Assembly: GCA_963740765.1 (NCBI GenBank)
Contig: CAVUFN010000025.1
Coordinates: 1 to 64,000 of the forward strand
Direction: 5' to 3'
DNA from: DATLGB01 sp963740765
GTDB lineage: Bacteria > Actinomycetota > Thermoleophilia > Solirubrobacterales > Solirubrobacteraceae
Length of the DNA: 64,000 bases
In this document: one piece after another, positions 8,762 to 17,387 of the stretch
How the letters are laid out: every line of letters begins with the position of its first letter
Position numbering within the stretch: the stretch's first letter is position 1
The notes under the pieces: generated by a model
The model's database searches: none
What the model saw: the letters and a program-made list of their open reading frames with translations, nothing else
Told to the model about the DNA's origin: nothing
Position numbers and translations under genes: made by a program

Positions 8762-9161
8762 GAATTCACCTAAGGCTGCTCCCAACCAACGTCGTGGTGA
8801 TCCCGAGATCGGCCGGAAACTTCGTGCCAGAGCGCAAGGCGCTCACACCGAAAAACTTGGTGAAGCGCTCGGCGCCCTCGACCCGGATCTCCTGGAATAC
8901 GCCGACAGCTTCATCTTCGGCTCGGTATGGAACCGCCCTGAGCTCGCCTTCGAGGATCGAATGCTCGTGGCCATCACGGCACTGGCCTCCACCGGCAACA
9001 CGCAGCAGCTGACCACCTACCTCCACGGTGCCCTCCAGGACGGCATCGCCCCGGAGCGAATCCGGGAGGCGCTGAAGATGCTGGTCGTCTACGTCGGCTT
9101 CCCGACGGCGATCGGCGCCCTGGCGGCGTTCGACAAGGTGGCCGCGCGGTACCCGTCATGA
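8760..9161 (+). CDS. Carboxymuconolactone decarboxylase-like (CMD) family protein
   Basis: The 133-residue protein is all-helical, with the CMD/AhpD fold signature in the second half (EDRMLVAITALASTGNTQQLTTYLHGAL, then ALKMLVVYVGFPTAIGALAAF). No CxxC redox pair is present, so it is closer to the gamma-carboxymuconolactone decarboxylase branch than to AhpD peroxidases. The exact reaction is unknown; relatives often sit in aromatic or lactone degradation operons. ATG 8760 is preferred over a TTG six codons upstream because the family domain starts later and the promoter -10 overlaps the longer version. It overlaps the next gene by four bases (ATGA). Confidence 0.75.
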   Translation: MNSPKAAPNQRRGDPEIGRKLRARAQGAHTEKLGEALGALDPDLLEYADSFIFGSVWNRPELAFEDRMLVAITALASTGNTQQLTTYLHGALQDGIAPERIREALKMLVVYVGFPTAIGALAAFDKVAARYPS

Positions 9162-10141
9162 GCGGCTCGCCCGTCGTCGTCGAGCCGGACTTCGCAGACC
9201 GCATCGCGCGCGCCGCCGGCGCGGAGGTCGCGGCCATCGACGTGCTGTCGGGCGGGCACTCCGGCCTGACGCACGTGGCCACCCTCGCCGAGGGCGAGCG
9301 CGTGGTGATCAAGTCCACCCCGCCCGGCCGTGACCCCCGCGGCCGCCACGACGTGCTGCGCCAGGCGCGGATGATCGACGCCCTCCATGACCGCGGCGAG
9401 GTCCCTGTCGCCCCCGTGCGGTTCTCCGACGCCGCCTCCCCACCGTTCTTCGCGACCGCGATGATGCCCGGCGTCGCGGTCGATCCGATCATCGACCCGG
9501 ACGCGGTCGAGGTGCCGGCGCACGTCGTGGCCGGGCGCTGGGACGCAGCCATCGGCGTGCTCGCGAGGCTGCACGCCACGGCGCCCTCCGCCGTCGGCGC
9601 CGGCGACGAGGTGCCCCGGACGCCCACGGAGGAGCTGGCGATCTGGGAGGCGACGATGCGCGCCGCCAAGATGTCGGAGGACCCGCGGGTCCAGACCGTG
9701 CTCGAGCGGATGCAGGGATCGATCCCGAGCCCTTCACGCGCCGCGATCGTCCACGGCGACTTCCGGCTCGGCAACATCCTCTTCGACGGCGCGGAGCCGA
9801 CGGCGCTCATCGATTGGGAGATCTGGTCGGTCGGCGATCCGGCGATGGACCTCGGCTGGTTCATCTCCTTCACCGACCACGAGAACTACCCGGGCGTCGG
9901 TCGCGAGGTGCCCGGGACCCCGACCGCCGACGCGGTGCTCGCCCGCTACTGCGAGCTGACGGGCGAGGACGTGCTGCGGCTCCCGTGGTTCCTGGCGTTG
10001 GGCTCGTTCAAGCTCGCGGCGATCCAGGCCCACAACCGCCAGCGGCACATCGAGGGCCGGTACCACGACGAGTTCCAATCGCTGCTCGGACCCAGCATCG
10101 ACCGACTGCTGGAGTTGACGCTCACCAGGCTGGACAACTAA
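9158..10141 (+). CDS. APH-type phosphotransferase (putative hydroxyacyl-CoA kinase)
   Basis: The protein has 327 residues with an aminoglycoside-phosphotransferase/choline-kinase fold. It has a glycine-rich loop (LSGGHSGLTHVATL, residues 27-40), a lysine in RVVIKSTPPG, the catalytic Brenner motif HGDFRLGNILFD (about residues 200-211), and the metal-binding IDWE. The family includes the phosphotransferase domain fused or paired to acyl-CoA dehydrogenases in ACAD10/ACAD11 and LvaA, which phosphorylates 4-hydroxyacyl-CoA so that a dehydrogenase-like partner can eliminate phosphate. The next gene encodes an acyl-CoA dehydrogenase, which supports that role here over antibiotic resistance. The assignment to 4-hydroxy acids is inference. 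Confidence 0.75.
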   Translation: MSGSPVVVEPDFADRIARAAGAEVAAIDVLSGGHSGLTHVATLAEGERVVIKSTPPGRDPRGRHDVLRQARMIDALHDRGEVPVAPVRFSDAASPPFFATAMMPGVAVDPIIDPDAVEVPAHVVAGRWDAAIGVLARLHATAPSAVGAGDEVPRTPTEELAIWEATMRAAKMSEDPRVQTVLERMQGSIPSPSRAAIVHGDFRLGNILFDGAEPTALIDWEIWSVGDPAMDLGWFISFTDHENYPGVGREVPGTPTADAVLARYCELTGEDVLRLPWFLALGSFKLAAIQAHNRQRHIEGRYHDEFQSLLGPSIDRLLELTLTRLDN

Positions 10142-10160
10142 TCCTTATGATGATTATACT
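10131..10160 (+). promoter_or_regulatory. Promoter with internal operator-like motif before the acyl-CoA dehydrogenase
   Basis: TGGACA (10131-10136) and TATACT (10155-10160) are separated by 18 bases. CTTATGATGATTAT (10144-10157) sits in the spacer and overlaps the -10, where a repressor would block RNA polymerase. The ATG follows at 10171, so the leader is very short. Confidence 0.5.
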
Positions 10161-10170
10161 GTAGGTAACC

Positions 10171-11399
10171 ATGGACTTCGCTTTCGACCGGACCACGCTC
10201 GAGCTCCGCGCTCAGCTCGAAGAGTTCTTTGACCAGCACATCTACCCCGCCGAGCACGTCTTCGAGGAGCAGATCCTGGCTCAAGGCAGTCCCTGGGACA
10301 CCCCTCCGATCATGGAGGAGCTCAAGGCCAAGGCGCGCGACCAGGGCCTGTGGAACCTCTTCCTCCCCCCGAGACCGAGCACGGCGCCGGCCTCACCAAC
10401 ATGCAGTACGCGCCGTTGTGTGAAGTGATGGGGCGCAACCCGTTCCTCGCCCCCGAGGTGTTCAACTGCTCCGCGCCCGACACCGGCAACATGGAGCTGC
10501 TCGCCCAGTTCGGCACCCAGGAGCAACAGGAGCGCTGGCTGGAGCCGCTGCTCGAAGGCCGGACGCGCTCGGCGTTCTCGATGACCGAGCCGGCCGTGGC
10601 GTCGTCGGACGCGACCAACATCGCGACGACGATCACGCGCGACGGCGACGAGTACGTCATCAACGGCCGCAAGTGGTTCACGTCGGGCGCGATGTCGCCC
10701 CGCTGCGACCTGCTGATCGTGATGGGCGTCTCCAATCCCGACGCGCCGACGCACAAGCGCCAGTCCATGATCCTCGTCCCGCCCGACGCGGAGGGGGTCG
10801 ACATCCGGCGATCGATGCACGTCCTCGGCTACCTCGACGGCCCGCACGGCGGGCACGCCGAGGTCATCTACGACAACGTCCGCGTACCGGCCTCCTACCT
10901 GCTCGGTGGCGAGGGCGAGGGCTTCGCGATCGCCCAGGCGCGGCTCGGCCCCGGCCGCATCCATCACGCGATGCGCGCCATCGGCGTCGCTGAGCGCGCG
11001 CTGAACATGATGGTGGAGCGCACGCAACGACGCGAGGCGTTCGGCAAGCCGATCTCCGATCAGGGTGTCGTGCGGACGTGGATCGCCGACTCGCGGATGC
11101 GCATCGAGCAGGCGCGCCTGCTCGTGCTGAAGACCGCATGGCTGATGGACACCGTGGGCAAGAAGGGCGCCCGCGTCGAGATCTCCGCGATCAAGGTCGT
11201 CACGGCCGAGCTCGCGAGCTGGGTCGTCGACAAGGCCGTGCAGAGCTTCGGCGGCGCCGGCGTGACCCAGGACTTCATCCTCGCCGAGCTCACCGCGCAC
11301 GCTCGCATCCTGCGGATCGTCGACGGGCCCGACGAGGTGCACCGCGAGACGATCGCGCGCCGCGAGCTGGCGCCCAAGCGCGTCGCGACCCCGGTGTAA
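10171..11399 (+). CDS. Acyl-CoA dehydrogenase family protein (frame broken near 10365)
   Basis: This is a flavoenzyme of about 409 residues once one base is restored. The N-terminal part ends ...GLWNLFLP in one frame and continues as PETEHGAGLTNMQYAPLCEV in another; the break lies in a run of six C at about 10362-10368 and is the kind of single-base loss expected from sequencing. FAD and substrate motifs are SAFSMTEPAVASSDATN and YVINGRKWFTSGA. The C-terminal half has QRREAFGKPISDQG, QSFGGAGVTQDF and the final DGPDEVHRETIARREL. These match ACAD10/11-type dehydrogenases, which act with an APH kinase such as the one just upstream. Confidence 0.8.
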
Positions 11400-11400
11400 G

Positions 11401-11595
11401 ATGAAGGTCAAGCTCGATCCCGATGTCTGCGACGCGCACGGTGACTGCGTCCTCGCGGCGCCGGACATCTTCGATCTCGACGACGACGCCGAGGTGGCCA
11501 CGGTCCTGATGCCCGAACCGGGAGAGGACATGCGTGAGATGGCCGTCGAAGCCGCCGAGGCCTGCCCCGTGCAGGCGATCACGATCGAGGACTAG
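11401..11595 (+). CDS. 3Fe-4S-type ferredoxin
   Basis: This is a 64-residue acidic ferredoxin. The cysteines are spaced as in the single-cluster ferredoxins that serve actinobacterial cytochromes P450 (CDAHGDC early, CP near the end in EAACPV-like context: EACPVQAI); the middle cysteine of a 4Fe-4S ferredoxin is absent, so a 3Fe-4S cluster is expected. It starts one base after the dehydrogenase stop and is followed two bases later by a ferredoxin reductase, forming an electron-transfer pair. No P450 is present in the window, so the acceptor is unknown. Confidence 0.85.
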   Translation: MKVKLDPDVCDAHGDCVLAAPDIFDLDDDAEVATVLMPEPGEDMREMAVEAAEACPVQAITIED

Positions 11596-11597
11596 CC

Positions 11598-12779
11598 GTG
11601 GAACGCGTCGTGATCGTGGGCGGCGGCCTCGCCGGGCATCGCGCGCTGCAGGCACTGCGCGGGTTCGAGGGCCGGGTGACGCTCGTCTCCGATGAGGCGC
11701 ACAAGCCCTACGACCGACCGCCGCTCTCCAAGCAGGTCCTGCTCGGCGACATGGAGGCTGACGCCGCCTTCTTCAAAGTCGACGACCTCGACGTGGACTG
11801 GGTGCTCGGTGACGCAGCGACGGGCCTCGATCCCGAACGGCAGGTGGTCAAGCTCGCCAGCGGCACTGAGATCGGCTACGACGGGCTGATTATCGCGACG
11901 GGCCGCCGGGCCCGTCAATGGCCGGCCCTCCCGGACCTCGAGGGGTTCCACACCCTGCGCTCCCTCGACGACGCCATCGCCCTCAAGGCGGCCGCGGAGC
12001 ACGCCGGCAGGATCGCCATCGTCGGCGCCGGATTCATCGGCTGCGAGGTGGCGGCCTCGATGCGCAAGCAGGGCGTGGAGGAGGTGACCCTGATCGAGAT
12101 GGCCGACCAGCCCATGTCCGCCATGGGAACGGAGGCCGGCGCGTTCGCGCGCGGATTCCACGAGGACGAGGGCGTGCGGTTCAGGCTTGGGGCCGAGGTC
12201 ACGGGCTTCAAGGGCTCCGGCGGCCGGGTCACGGCCGTGGAGCTCCAGGGCGACGAGGACGTCGAGGCCGACCTCGTGCTGCTCGCGCTCGGCTCGGTCC
12301 CGAACTCGGAGTGGCTCGAGGACAGCGGCATCGAACTCGACCGCGGCAACGTCTGCTGCGATGCGCACCTGTTCGTGGAAGGCGCAGACAACATCGTCGC
12401 GGCCGGCGATATCGCCGCCTGGACGCACCCGCACGCCGATGCCGAGGACGGTCGCGTGTGCATCGAGCACTGGACCACGTCGCGAGAGATGGCCAAGGCC
12501 GCCGTGTCCAACCTGCTCGCCGAGCCCGACGAGCGCGAGGTGTTCTCGTCGGTCCCGACGTTCTGGTCCGACCAGTACGACGTGAAGATCAAGTCCGCCG
12601 GCTACCTGCGCGCCGCCGACCGGTTCGAGGTCGTCGAGGAGGACGCGGAGAAGAAGCGGCTCGTGATCGAGGCCTTCCGCGGCGGCGAGTTCGTCGGCGC
12701 GATCGTCTTCAACAAGAACAAGGCCTTCATCGACTATCAGCGGCTCCTGCGCGACTCGCTCAGGGCGGCATCGCTGTGA
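11598..12779 (+). CDS. NAD(P)H-dependent ferredoxin reductase (FAD)
   Basis: This 393-residue flavoprotein is of the putidaredoxin/rhodocoxin reductase type. FAD-binding GGGLAGHRALQAL is at residues 8-20 and the family signature YDRPPLSK at residues 37-44. The second Rossmann motif AIVGAGFIGCEVAASM (about residue 140) binds NAD(P)H, and NIVAAGDIA is the second FAD contact. It would pass electrons from NAD(P)H to the ferredoxin encoded immediately upstream. The C-terminal reductase domain is intact. Start is GTG at 11598; its stop shares four bases with the next gene. Confidence 0.9.
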   Translation: MERVVIVGGGLAGHRALQALRGFEGRVTLVSDEAHKPYDRPPLSKQVLLGDMEADAAFFKVDDLDVDWVLGDAATGLDPERQVVKLASGTEIGYDGLIIATGRRARQWPALPDLEGFHTLRSLDDAIALKAAAEHAGRIAIVGAGFIGCEVAASMRKQGVEEVTLIEMADQPMSAMGTEAGAFARGFHEDEGVRFRLGAEVTGFKGSGGRVTAVELQGDEDVEADLVLLALGSVPNSEWLEDSGIELDRGNVCCDAHLFVEGADNIVAAGDIAAWTHPHADAEDGRVCIEHWTTSREMAKAAVSNLLAEPDEREVFSSVPTFWSDQYDVKIKSAGYLRAADRFEVVEEDAEKKRLVIEAFRGGEFVGAIVFNKNKAFIDYQRLLRDSLRAASL

Positions 12780-13543
12780 GCACGGAGCGTGGACTCACCG
12801 CCCGGGTCGTCGTGGTGACCGGCGCCGCCCAGGGCCAGGGCGCCGCTCACGTGCAGGCCCTCGCCGACGCCGGCGCCTGCGTGATCGCCATCGACGCAAA
12901 GCCGTTCGAAGCCGCGGACCCGTCGGTCACGACGCGCCTGATGGACGTCACCGACGAAGCGGCGTGGCACGAGCTCGCCACGTGGCTCGAGGCGGACTTC
13001 GGCCGCGTCGACGGCCTCGTGAACAACGCGGCGATCGTCAGTCGCCAGCGCCTCGGCGCGCTCACGGCCAGCGACTGGCAGCGCGTGCTGAGCGTCAACG
13101 TCACGGGCGCCATGCTCGGCATCCAGACGCTGCGGCCACTCATGGGCGACGGGGCCTCGATCGTCAACATCGGTTCGAGCGTCGGCCAGTCGGCGCACTA
13201 CGCCGCCGCGTACGCCACCAGCAAATGGGCGCTCCGCGGGCTGACCCACGTCGCCGCTATGGAGCTCGGGCCGCACGGCATCCGCGTGAACATCGTTCAC
13301 CCCGGCTACATCGAGACGCCGATGACGGCGGCCTCGCCGACGGGATCGCTCGACGCCGTCATGGCCCTCACGCCGCTCGGCCGGCCCGGCCGGCCCGAGG
13401 AAGTCTCGGCCGCCGTGCTGTTCCTGCTCTCACCCGAGTCGGCCTTCGTCCACGGCGCCGAGATCGCCGTGGACGGCGGCTACGTGTCGGGCGGGTCCGG
13501 CAAGGTGCTAGTGGAAGGCGTCGCCGGCCTGAAAACCGCTTGA
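12776..13543 (+). CDS. SDR-family oxidoreductase
   Basis: This is a classical SDR of about 255 residues: cofactor loop TGAAQGQGAAH, VNNAAI, the catalytic serine in NIGSSVG, YATSK with Tyr/Lys, and the tail IAVDGGYVSGG. The aspartate in AIDAK at the end of the second strand favours NAD over NADP. The substrate is unknown. A hydroxysteroid, terpene-alcohol or cyclic-alcohol dehydrogenase role would fit the neighbours. The start is taken as GTG in the GTGA overlap with the reductase stop. It ends its transcription unit; the next promoter begins just around its stop codon. Confidence 0.85.
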   Translation: MSTERGLTARVVVVTGAAQGQGAAHVQALADAGACVIAIDAKPFEAADPSVTTRLMDVTDEAAWHELATWLEADFGRVDGLVNNAAIVSRQRLGALTASDWQRVLSVNVTGAMLGIQTLRPLMGDGASIVNIGSSVGQSAHYAAAYATSKWALRGLTHVAAMELGPHGIRVNIVHPGYIETPMTAASPTGSLDAVMALTPLGRPGRPEEVSAAVLFLLSPESAFVHGAEIAVDGGYVSGGSGKVLVEGVAGLKTA

Positions 13544-13574
13544 CCGTGTCTATGATAATCGTTATGATGATTGC
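13540..13574 (+). promoter_or_regulatory. Strong promoter with double operator-like motif
   Basis: TTGACC (13540-13545) and TATGAT (13563-13568) have the optimal 17-base spacing. ATAATCGTTATGAT (13555-13568) and the overlapping GTTATGATGATTGC (13561-13574) match the motifs at 8748 and 10144. This is the clearest promoter of the island and drives the long operon from 13616. A GAGGGAGA ribosome site precedes the ATG. Confidence 0.6.
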
Positions 13575-13615
13575 ACGGAACACAAGCAGCTTGTGTTCGG
13601 CACCGAGGGAGACCG

Positions 13616-14836
13616 ATGAAGCCGTTGGACGGAGTGAAAGTGCTCGACCTGACTCGTCACATGGCGGGTCCGTACGCGACGCAGATGCTGTCGGACTTCG
13701 GCGCTGACGTCATCAAGGTCGAGTCCGTCCCGAACGGCGATCCGTCCCGCAAGACCGGCACCGCCTTCGTCGGCGACGAGAGCGGCCTGTTCCTGATCTG
13801 GAACCGCGGCAAGCGCAGCATCGCGATCAACATGCGCACCCCCGAGGGCAAGGACGCCGTCCGCAAGCTCGCCGAGCAGACCGACGTCCTGATCGAGAAC
13901 TACCGCCCCGGTGTCGCCGCACAAGATCGGGCTCGACCACGACTCGCTGTCGGAGGTCAACCCGGGGCTGATCTCGATCGCCATCTCCGCTTTCGGCAGC
14001 ACCGGCCCGTGGGCGACCGACCCCGGCACCGACCCGGTCGTGCAGGCGATGTCCGGCGTCATGTCCGTCACCGGTGAGGCCGATGGCGGCCCCGCTGCTG
14101 GTCGGCGTCCCCATCGCCGACTACGCCGGCGCCATGGCCGGCTGCCAGGCCGCCCTGCTCGGACTGCTGGCGCGCCAGAAGACGGGCCGCGGCCAGAAGA
14201 TCGAAGTGCCGATGCTCTACGCGCTGATCTCAGCGCTGACGACGCGCCTGGCGTCCTACTGGTACGGCGGGGAGACCCCCAGCCGCCACGGTGGCCAGCA
14301 CTCCGTGGTCGCGCCCTACCAGGCGTTCAAGACGGCCGACGGTTGGGCCGTGGCCGGTGTCTGGGGCGCGGGCGATGCCTGGCCGCGCTTCTGCGAGGCG
14401 ATCGAGCGGGCGGACCTCGTCGAACACCCCGACTTCGCCGACAACGAGCTGCGCGTCGCCAACCGCGTCGCAGCTCAACGCGATCCTCGACCCGATCTTC
14501 GCGACGCAGACCACGGCGGTCTGGCGCGACCGCTTCCACGAGGCCGCCGCGCTCTTCGGGCCGATCTTCAGCGTGCCCGAGGCCGTCGAGCAGGAACAGG
14601 TCCTCGCCGGCGACCTGGTCACCACCGTCGAGCACGCGACGTTGGGCGCCATCCCGCAGCTGCAGCCGGCGATCGACATGGGCGACACGCCCGGCGGGAT
14701 CCAGAGCCCGCCGCCGCTGCTCGGCGAGCACGGCCCGGCGATCCTCGCGGAGATCGGCTACGACGAGCAGGCCATCGCCGCGCTGGTCGCCGACGGCACC
14801 CTGCTCGTGACCGCTCCGGACGAGGTGGCGGTGTGA
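13616..14836 (+). CDS. CaiB/BaiF-type (family III) CoA transferase, three frame breaks
   Basis: Family III CoA transferases move CoA between acids. The N-terminus is typical (MKPLDGVKVLDLTRHMAGPYATQML, DFGADVIKVE, NRGKRSIAIN), with VLIENYRPGV and ISAFGSTGPWA. The C-terminal part reads FGPIFSVPEAV and ends at TGA 14834-14836. The reading frame shifts near 13912, 14085 and 14469, each time consistent with one extra base, and the pieces join into about 405 residues with no internal stops. The start is ATG 13616 because the family N-terminus begins there and a ribosome site precedes it. First gene of the long operon, it probably activates the incoming acid or an intermediate. Confidence 0.75.
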
Positions 14837-15956
14837 CGACCGCGACCGTCCCCGAGACGCCGGGCACCGACCCCGCCGAGGACTACGCGCTGGTGGACTG
14901 CGACGTCCATCCGCTGATCGGCGACATCGCCCGCCTGCGCGACTTCATGTCCGCGCGCGCCGTGCGCCGCGTGTTCGGCGAGCAGCTCCAGGTCTTCGCC
15001 CGCGATCCCAACCGCATCCCGCATCCGTCCAGCGGCCTGCGCCTCGATGCCCGCACGCCCGACGGCGGTCCACCGGGGTCGGACCCGGCGTTCGCCCGTG
15101 ACCAGTGGATCGACCCCTACGACATCGCCGCCGCGCTGCTGATCCCGGTGCAGGCCGGGGTCGTCATCCCGTGGGGTGACGAGCGGCCGGCGTCGAGTTC
15201 CTGTCGGCGATGAACCGGTACTTCCTCGAGACGTGGACCGGGCTCGACGCCCGCTACCGCAACTGCATCTCCGTCTCGCCGTACGACATCCCCGCCGCCG
15301 TCGACGAGGTCGAAGCGCTCGCCGACGAGCCGGGCGTGGCCGGCGTCTTCATCCCGCACGCCGCCGTCGCCCTCGGGCGCAGCGCGTACGACCCGCTCTA
15401 TGAGGCGGCCGAGCGCCACGGACTGCCGATCGTGCTGCACCCGACGGGCGCCGAGGGCAACCTCTACGACGCGCCGCGCGTCGCCGGCGGCCTGCCGGCC
15501 ACCTACCCGGAGCGACATGCACTGCTGCTGCAGCCGGGCCAGGCGATTCTGGCGTCGATGATCTTCGGCGGCGTCTTCGAGCGCTTCCCGAAGCTGATGC
15601 TCGTCCTGTCGGAGTACGGGCTGACCTGGGCCGGGCCGATGGCGTGGCGGATGGACCGGGCCTGGGAACTGGGCGACACGTCGCTGGCCGGCCTGTCGAT
15701 CGCGCCGAGCGAGACGATCGCGACCAACGTGCGCTTCACCACGCAGCCGCTCGACGAGCCGCCCAAACCCCGCAACCTGTGGGACATGCTCGACATGGCC
15801 AGCGCGGCGAACACCGTGATGTTCAGCTCGGACTACCCGCACTGGGACACCGACGACCCGCGGCTGATCATGCGCTCGCGCGTGCCCGCCCACCTGCGGC
15901 GCGCAATCGGGCAGGACACCGCACTCGCCTGCTTCGGGAACCGGCTCGGGCTGTGA
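14833..15956 (+). CDS. Amidohydrolase family 2 (TIM-barrel metal hydrolase/decarboxylase), one frame break
   Basis: The restored product has about 374 residues. An N-terminal metal-ligand region (YALVDCDVHPLIGD), HPTGAEGN in the middle, and the late aspartate in MFSSDYPHWDTDDP fit the ACMSD-like amidohydrolase 2 family, whose members hydrolyse or decarboxylate ring-derived acids. The frame changes near 15186. Start is GTG at 14833, overlapping the CoA transferase stop by four bases. A second, divergent member lies 390 bases downstream, so the two may form a heteromer or act on successive intermediates. Substrate unknown. Confidence 0.75.
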
Positions 15957-16348
15957 GCACGACGTCCACCGAACCGCGGACCCGGGCCCACGTCGGCGCC
16001 GTCGAGAACTTCGTCCTCAACGAGTTCCAGATCTTCGACCTCGGCCGCCGTCACGCCGTCGGTGTCGTCAGCACGGCAAAGGGGTTCTACGCCGCGCGCA
16101 ACCACTGCCCCCATCAGGGTGCGAGCATCTGCTCGGGCCGGGTCGGCGGCTCGATGGTGCCATCGGCGCCCGGGCAGTACGCGTTCTCGGACGACAAGCT
16201 CGTGGTCGTGTGCCCGTGGCATCGCTGGGAGTTCGAGCTCGAGACCGGCAAGAGCTTCGGCCGCGTCACGCACAAGAAGCTGGTGACCTACCCCGTCGAG
16301 GTCGAGGATGGGCAGGTCTACGTGATCATGCGAGGAGAGCGGTCATGA
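15953..16348 (+). CDS. Rieske 2Fe-2S ferredoxin-like protein
   Basis: This single-domain Rieske protein of about 131 residues has both cluster-binding boxes: NHCPHQGA near residue 48 and CPWHRWEFEL near residue 86. The loop between them is longer than in typical Rieske ferredoxins. No oxygenase alpha subunit is present nearby, so it is either an electron carrier or a regulatory/assembly component of the adjacent amidohydrolases. GTG start overlaps the upstream stop (GTGA); the stop overlaps the next ATG. Confidence 0.85.
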   Translation: MSTTSTEPRTRAHVGAVENFVLNEFQIFDLGRRHAVGVVSTAKGFYAARNHCPHQGASICSGRVGGSMVPSAPGQYAFSDDKLVVVCPWHRWEFELETGKSFGRVTHKKLVTYPVEVEDGQVYVIMRGERS

Positions 16349-17387
16349 CCTTCGTCGACTGCGAGTACCACGTGCTGGTCGACAGCCTCGAGGATCTCGC
16401 CCCGCATCTCAGCGACACATGGCGCGAGCGCCTGGCCATGGGCGAGTTCTCCATGCCGCGCCCGAGCCCGCACCCGGGGACCGAGCTCGAGGCTCGCACA
16501 CCGGACCGAGGCTCGGACCCCGCGGCGGCGGCTGCCGCACTGGACCCGAGCGTGTCGCAGGGAGTGCTCGTCCCGTCGCAGCCGCTCGTCGTGTCGGGGT
16601 GGCTCGGTCACGCGATGGCCTCCGTGTTCTGCAGTGCCGTCAACGACTTCGTCGAGGCATCCTGGCTGCCCGCGGACCCGCGCTTCAGCTTCGCGATCGC
16701 GGTCTCGGCGCACGACGGCGAGGCGGCGGCAGCAGAGATCCGCCGGCTCGGTCACCACCCGCGCGCCGCGGCGGTCTGCCTGTCGGCGATCGCCGTCAAC
16801 ATGGGTCAGAAGCCACTACCACCCGATCTACGCAGGCGGCCGAGGAGCTCGGGCTGCCGGTGATCGTGCACCCGGGCGGCTTCGAGGGCAACGTCGTCGG
16901 CCCCGCGGTGCTCGGCGGCGTCGGCCCCCGCACGCCCGAGGAGACCTTCGCGCTGGTGCCCCAGGTCGCGATGACGAACCTGGCCAGCCTGGTCTACGAC
17001 GGGATCTTCGTGCGCTTCCCACGCCTGAAGGTGGTCTTCGCCGGCTTCGGCTTCGCCTGGGCCCCACCCGTCGTGTGGCGCCTGGACTCCGAATGGCGCG
17101 GCCTGCGCGTCGAGGTGCCGTGGGTCGTCAAGCCCCCGTCGGAGTACATCGCCGAGCACGTGCGCTTCGTCGTCGACGGCGCCTGCGAGCTCGACCATCC
17201 CGAGGTCTGGCTGCTCGCGGAGATGCTCGGAGCGGACGCACTGTTGTGGGGGTCCGACGAGCCGTTCCGCGACCCCGACCCGGCCGGCCTGGTGGCCGCC
17301 GCCCCGGAGGGGCTACGTGACGGCCTCGCTGCCACCAATGCACTCGAAACGTTCCCCGCCCTCGCACCGGAGTCGACCCATGCCTGA
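16345..17387 (+). CDS. Second amidohydrolase family 2 protein, two frame breaks
   Basis: The restored product has about 347 residues. The N-terminal MTFVDCEYHVLVDS lacks the usual HxH pair of the family, having a single histidine. The middle reads LPVIVHPGGFEGNV and the C-terminal part LLWGSDEPFRDPDP. The frame shifts near 16812 and 16840, both explained by one extra base. It shares the family's overall plan with the gene at 14833 but has changed metal ligands, so it could be a less active partner subunit. Neighbours are a Rieske protein upstream and a flavoprotein downstream (8-base overlap). Confidence 0.7.

Noticed and set aside
9158..10141. Aminoglycoside resistance kinase
   Set aside because: Adjacent ACAD10/11-like dehydrogenase and catabolic context point to acyl-CoA metabolism.
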